This document shows, one piece after another, positions 31,620-35,211 of a stretch of 35,211 bases of DNA. The translations under genes and the position numbers were made by a program. Numbering within the stretch: position 1 is the first letter of the stretch; every line of letters begins with the position of its first letter. This DNA is from Ktedonobacterales bacterium. Lineage in GTDB: Bacteria > Chloroflexota > Ktedonobacteria > Ktedonobacterales > DATBGS01. The DNA lies in NCBI GenBank assembly GCA_036557285.1, contig DATBHW010000067.1, positions 1 through 35,211 of the forward strand, written 5' to 3'. The notes beneath the pieces were generated by a model that was given only the letters and a program-made list of their open reading frames with translations, ran no database searches and had not been told where the DNA came from.

Positions 31620-31642
<23 letters not shown>
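31280..31642 (+). CDS. hspR: Heat-shock repressor HspR (MerR family)
   Basis: A 120-residue MerR-type repressor. The winged helix-turn-helix [31 protein letters not shown] is close to Hsp[19 protein letters not shown] and [13 protein letters not shown] follow; a coiled coil ends the protein. HspR binds HAIR boxes with DnaK as co-repressor and shuts off dnaK operons. ATG 31280 has GAAAGG 6 nt upstream; a TTG two codons earlier is possible. Last gene of the dnaK operon (90-nt gap after dnaJ). The stop region overlaps the convergent uvrA by 23 bp. Confidence 0.93.
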
Positions 31643-34838
<3,196 letters not shown>

Positions 34839-34891
34839 TCCGGCGTACCTCGCTTTGTTGTCTGCTACGCGCCCCTTAAAACGCATCCCTC

Positions 34892-34921
34892 ATTATAGAA
34901 CAGGTGTGCTACCTCTGTCAA
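34892..34921 (-). promoter_or_regulatory. Promoter of uvrA
   Basis: Minus-strand TTGACA (34916-34921), 18-nt spacer, TATAAT (34892-34897), both consensus hexamers. Transcription would begin near 34885-34886, at the upstream in-frame ATG, leaving a 48-nt leader to ATG 34838. No LexA-type palindrome is evident. Confidence 0.75.
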
Positions 34922-35092
34922 GTCGCATAGGATCATCGAAAAAAGGCCGCGGCGCTTTGGATGGGTTTGCGCTTCGCAGCGGCTTTCTATAGCGGAGCCT
35001 TCGTCGTGACAGCCATCCTCTATAATATCCTCTCCTTTTTCTACCGGTCTTTTCATCACTTCTAAACGAACTTAGTGGTCCATCCGGCAAGT

Positions 35093-35211
35093 CTATGAGA
35101 TTACCGGGACCAAGGCTACGCCCGGTTGCCGGTGGGGTCGATGCCGCCTTCGACGCCCCCAGTAGAAGGGATGGCGATGTTGGTTCCAGTAGGCCGTCGC
35201 CGCTTCTACGG
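35093..35211 (-). pseudogene. IS630-family transposase, C-terminal fragment (cut by window edge)
   Basis: A minus-strand frame enters from the right edge and ends at TAG 35093-35095, giving 38 residues. The tail AATAYWNQHRHPFYWGRRRRHRP followed by QPGVALVPV matches the C-terminal end of a large IS630-type transposase subgroup (typical 'AYWNxHRHPFxWGRRRRHR'). It is clearly a different subgroup from the fragment at the left edge. The catalytic region lies outside the window. Confidence 0.65.

Overview
The window is a high-GC bacterial chromosome segment made mostly of housekeeping genes. It reads best as Chloroflexota, probably a Ktedonobacteria-like soil or compost lineage. The inference rests on a dnaK-grpE-dnaJ-hspR operon under a HAIR-like HspR operator with no CIRCE element seen, on large IS630-type transposase debris at both edges, and on the mixture of a form-II-like CoxMSL hydroxylase, GT39 membrane transferases and long disordered Ala/Arg/Gln-rich tails. 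No rRNA or marker gene is present, so the assignment is not firm.

Layout: 1-140 is the 3' end of an IS630-like transposase. 196-1434 is a secreted or lipoprotein PQQ-type sugar dehydrogenase, followed by a gene-free stretch with a 118-bp inverted-repeat element. 1985-3819 holds a MIP18/DUF59 Fe-S assembly protein and, convergent, a DUF4143 AAA ATPase. 4080-5910 is a TetR regulator with a perfect FadR-like operator, a YjbQ (UPF0047) protein and an unknown protein with a degenerate CDGSH-like motif. 5933-12114 (minus) is a five-gene operon: KynB-like cyclase, NCS2 nucleobase permease, then the FAD, Fe-S and molybdenum subunits of a xanthine dehydrogenase/CO dehydrogenase-type enzyme. Together these look like uptake plus oxidation and hydrolysis of a nucleobase or other N-heterocycle. 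12384-17591 holds an unknown alpha/beta protein, a 56-aa membrane protein, and a TPR membrane protein in an operon with a DivIC/FtsB-like division protein.

17810-21342 is a translationally coupled pair of GT39-type membrane glycosyltransferases; the second carries a perfect 32-bp palindrome in frame. 21401-21862 (minus) is a CsrA with a 90-residue tail and a CsrA-site-like start region. After a 700-bp gene-free stretch come YchF, FolE, a Fur-family regulator (divergent from folE), tRNA-Lys(UUU), an unknown 4-TM protein and a metallophosphoesterase. 27714-31642 is the heat-shock operon dnaK-grpE-dnaJ-hspR. 31620-34838 (minus) is uvrA, whose 3' end overlaps hspR. 35093-35211 is the 3' end of another IS630-like transposase.

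No classical defence island, CRISPR array or prophage is visible. The most unusual signals are regulatory or structural: four consecutive hairpins in one operon spacer, the coding palindrome, competing hairpins before yjbQ, the csrA leader, and a DnaJ with half the usual zinc motifs.
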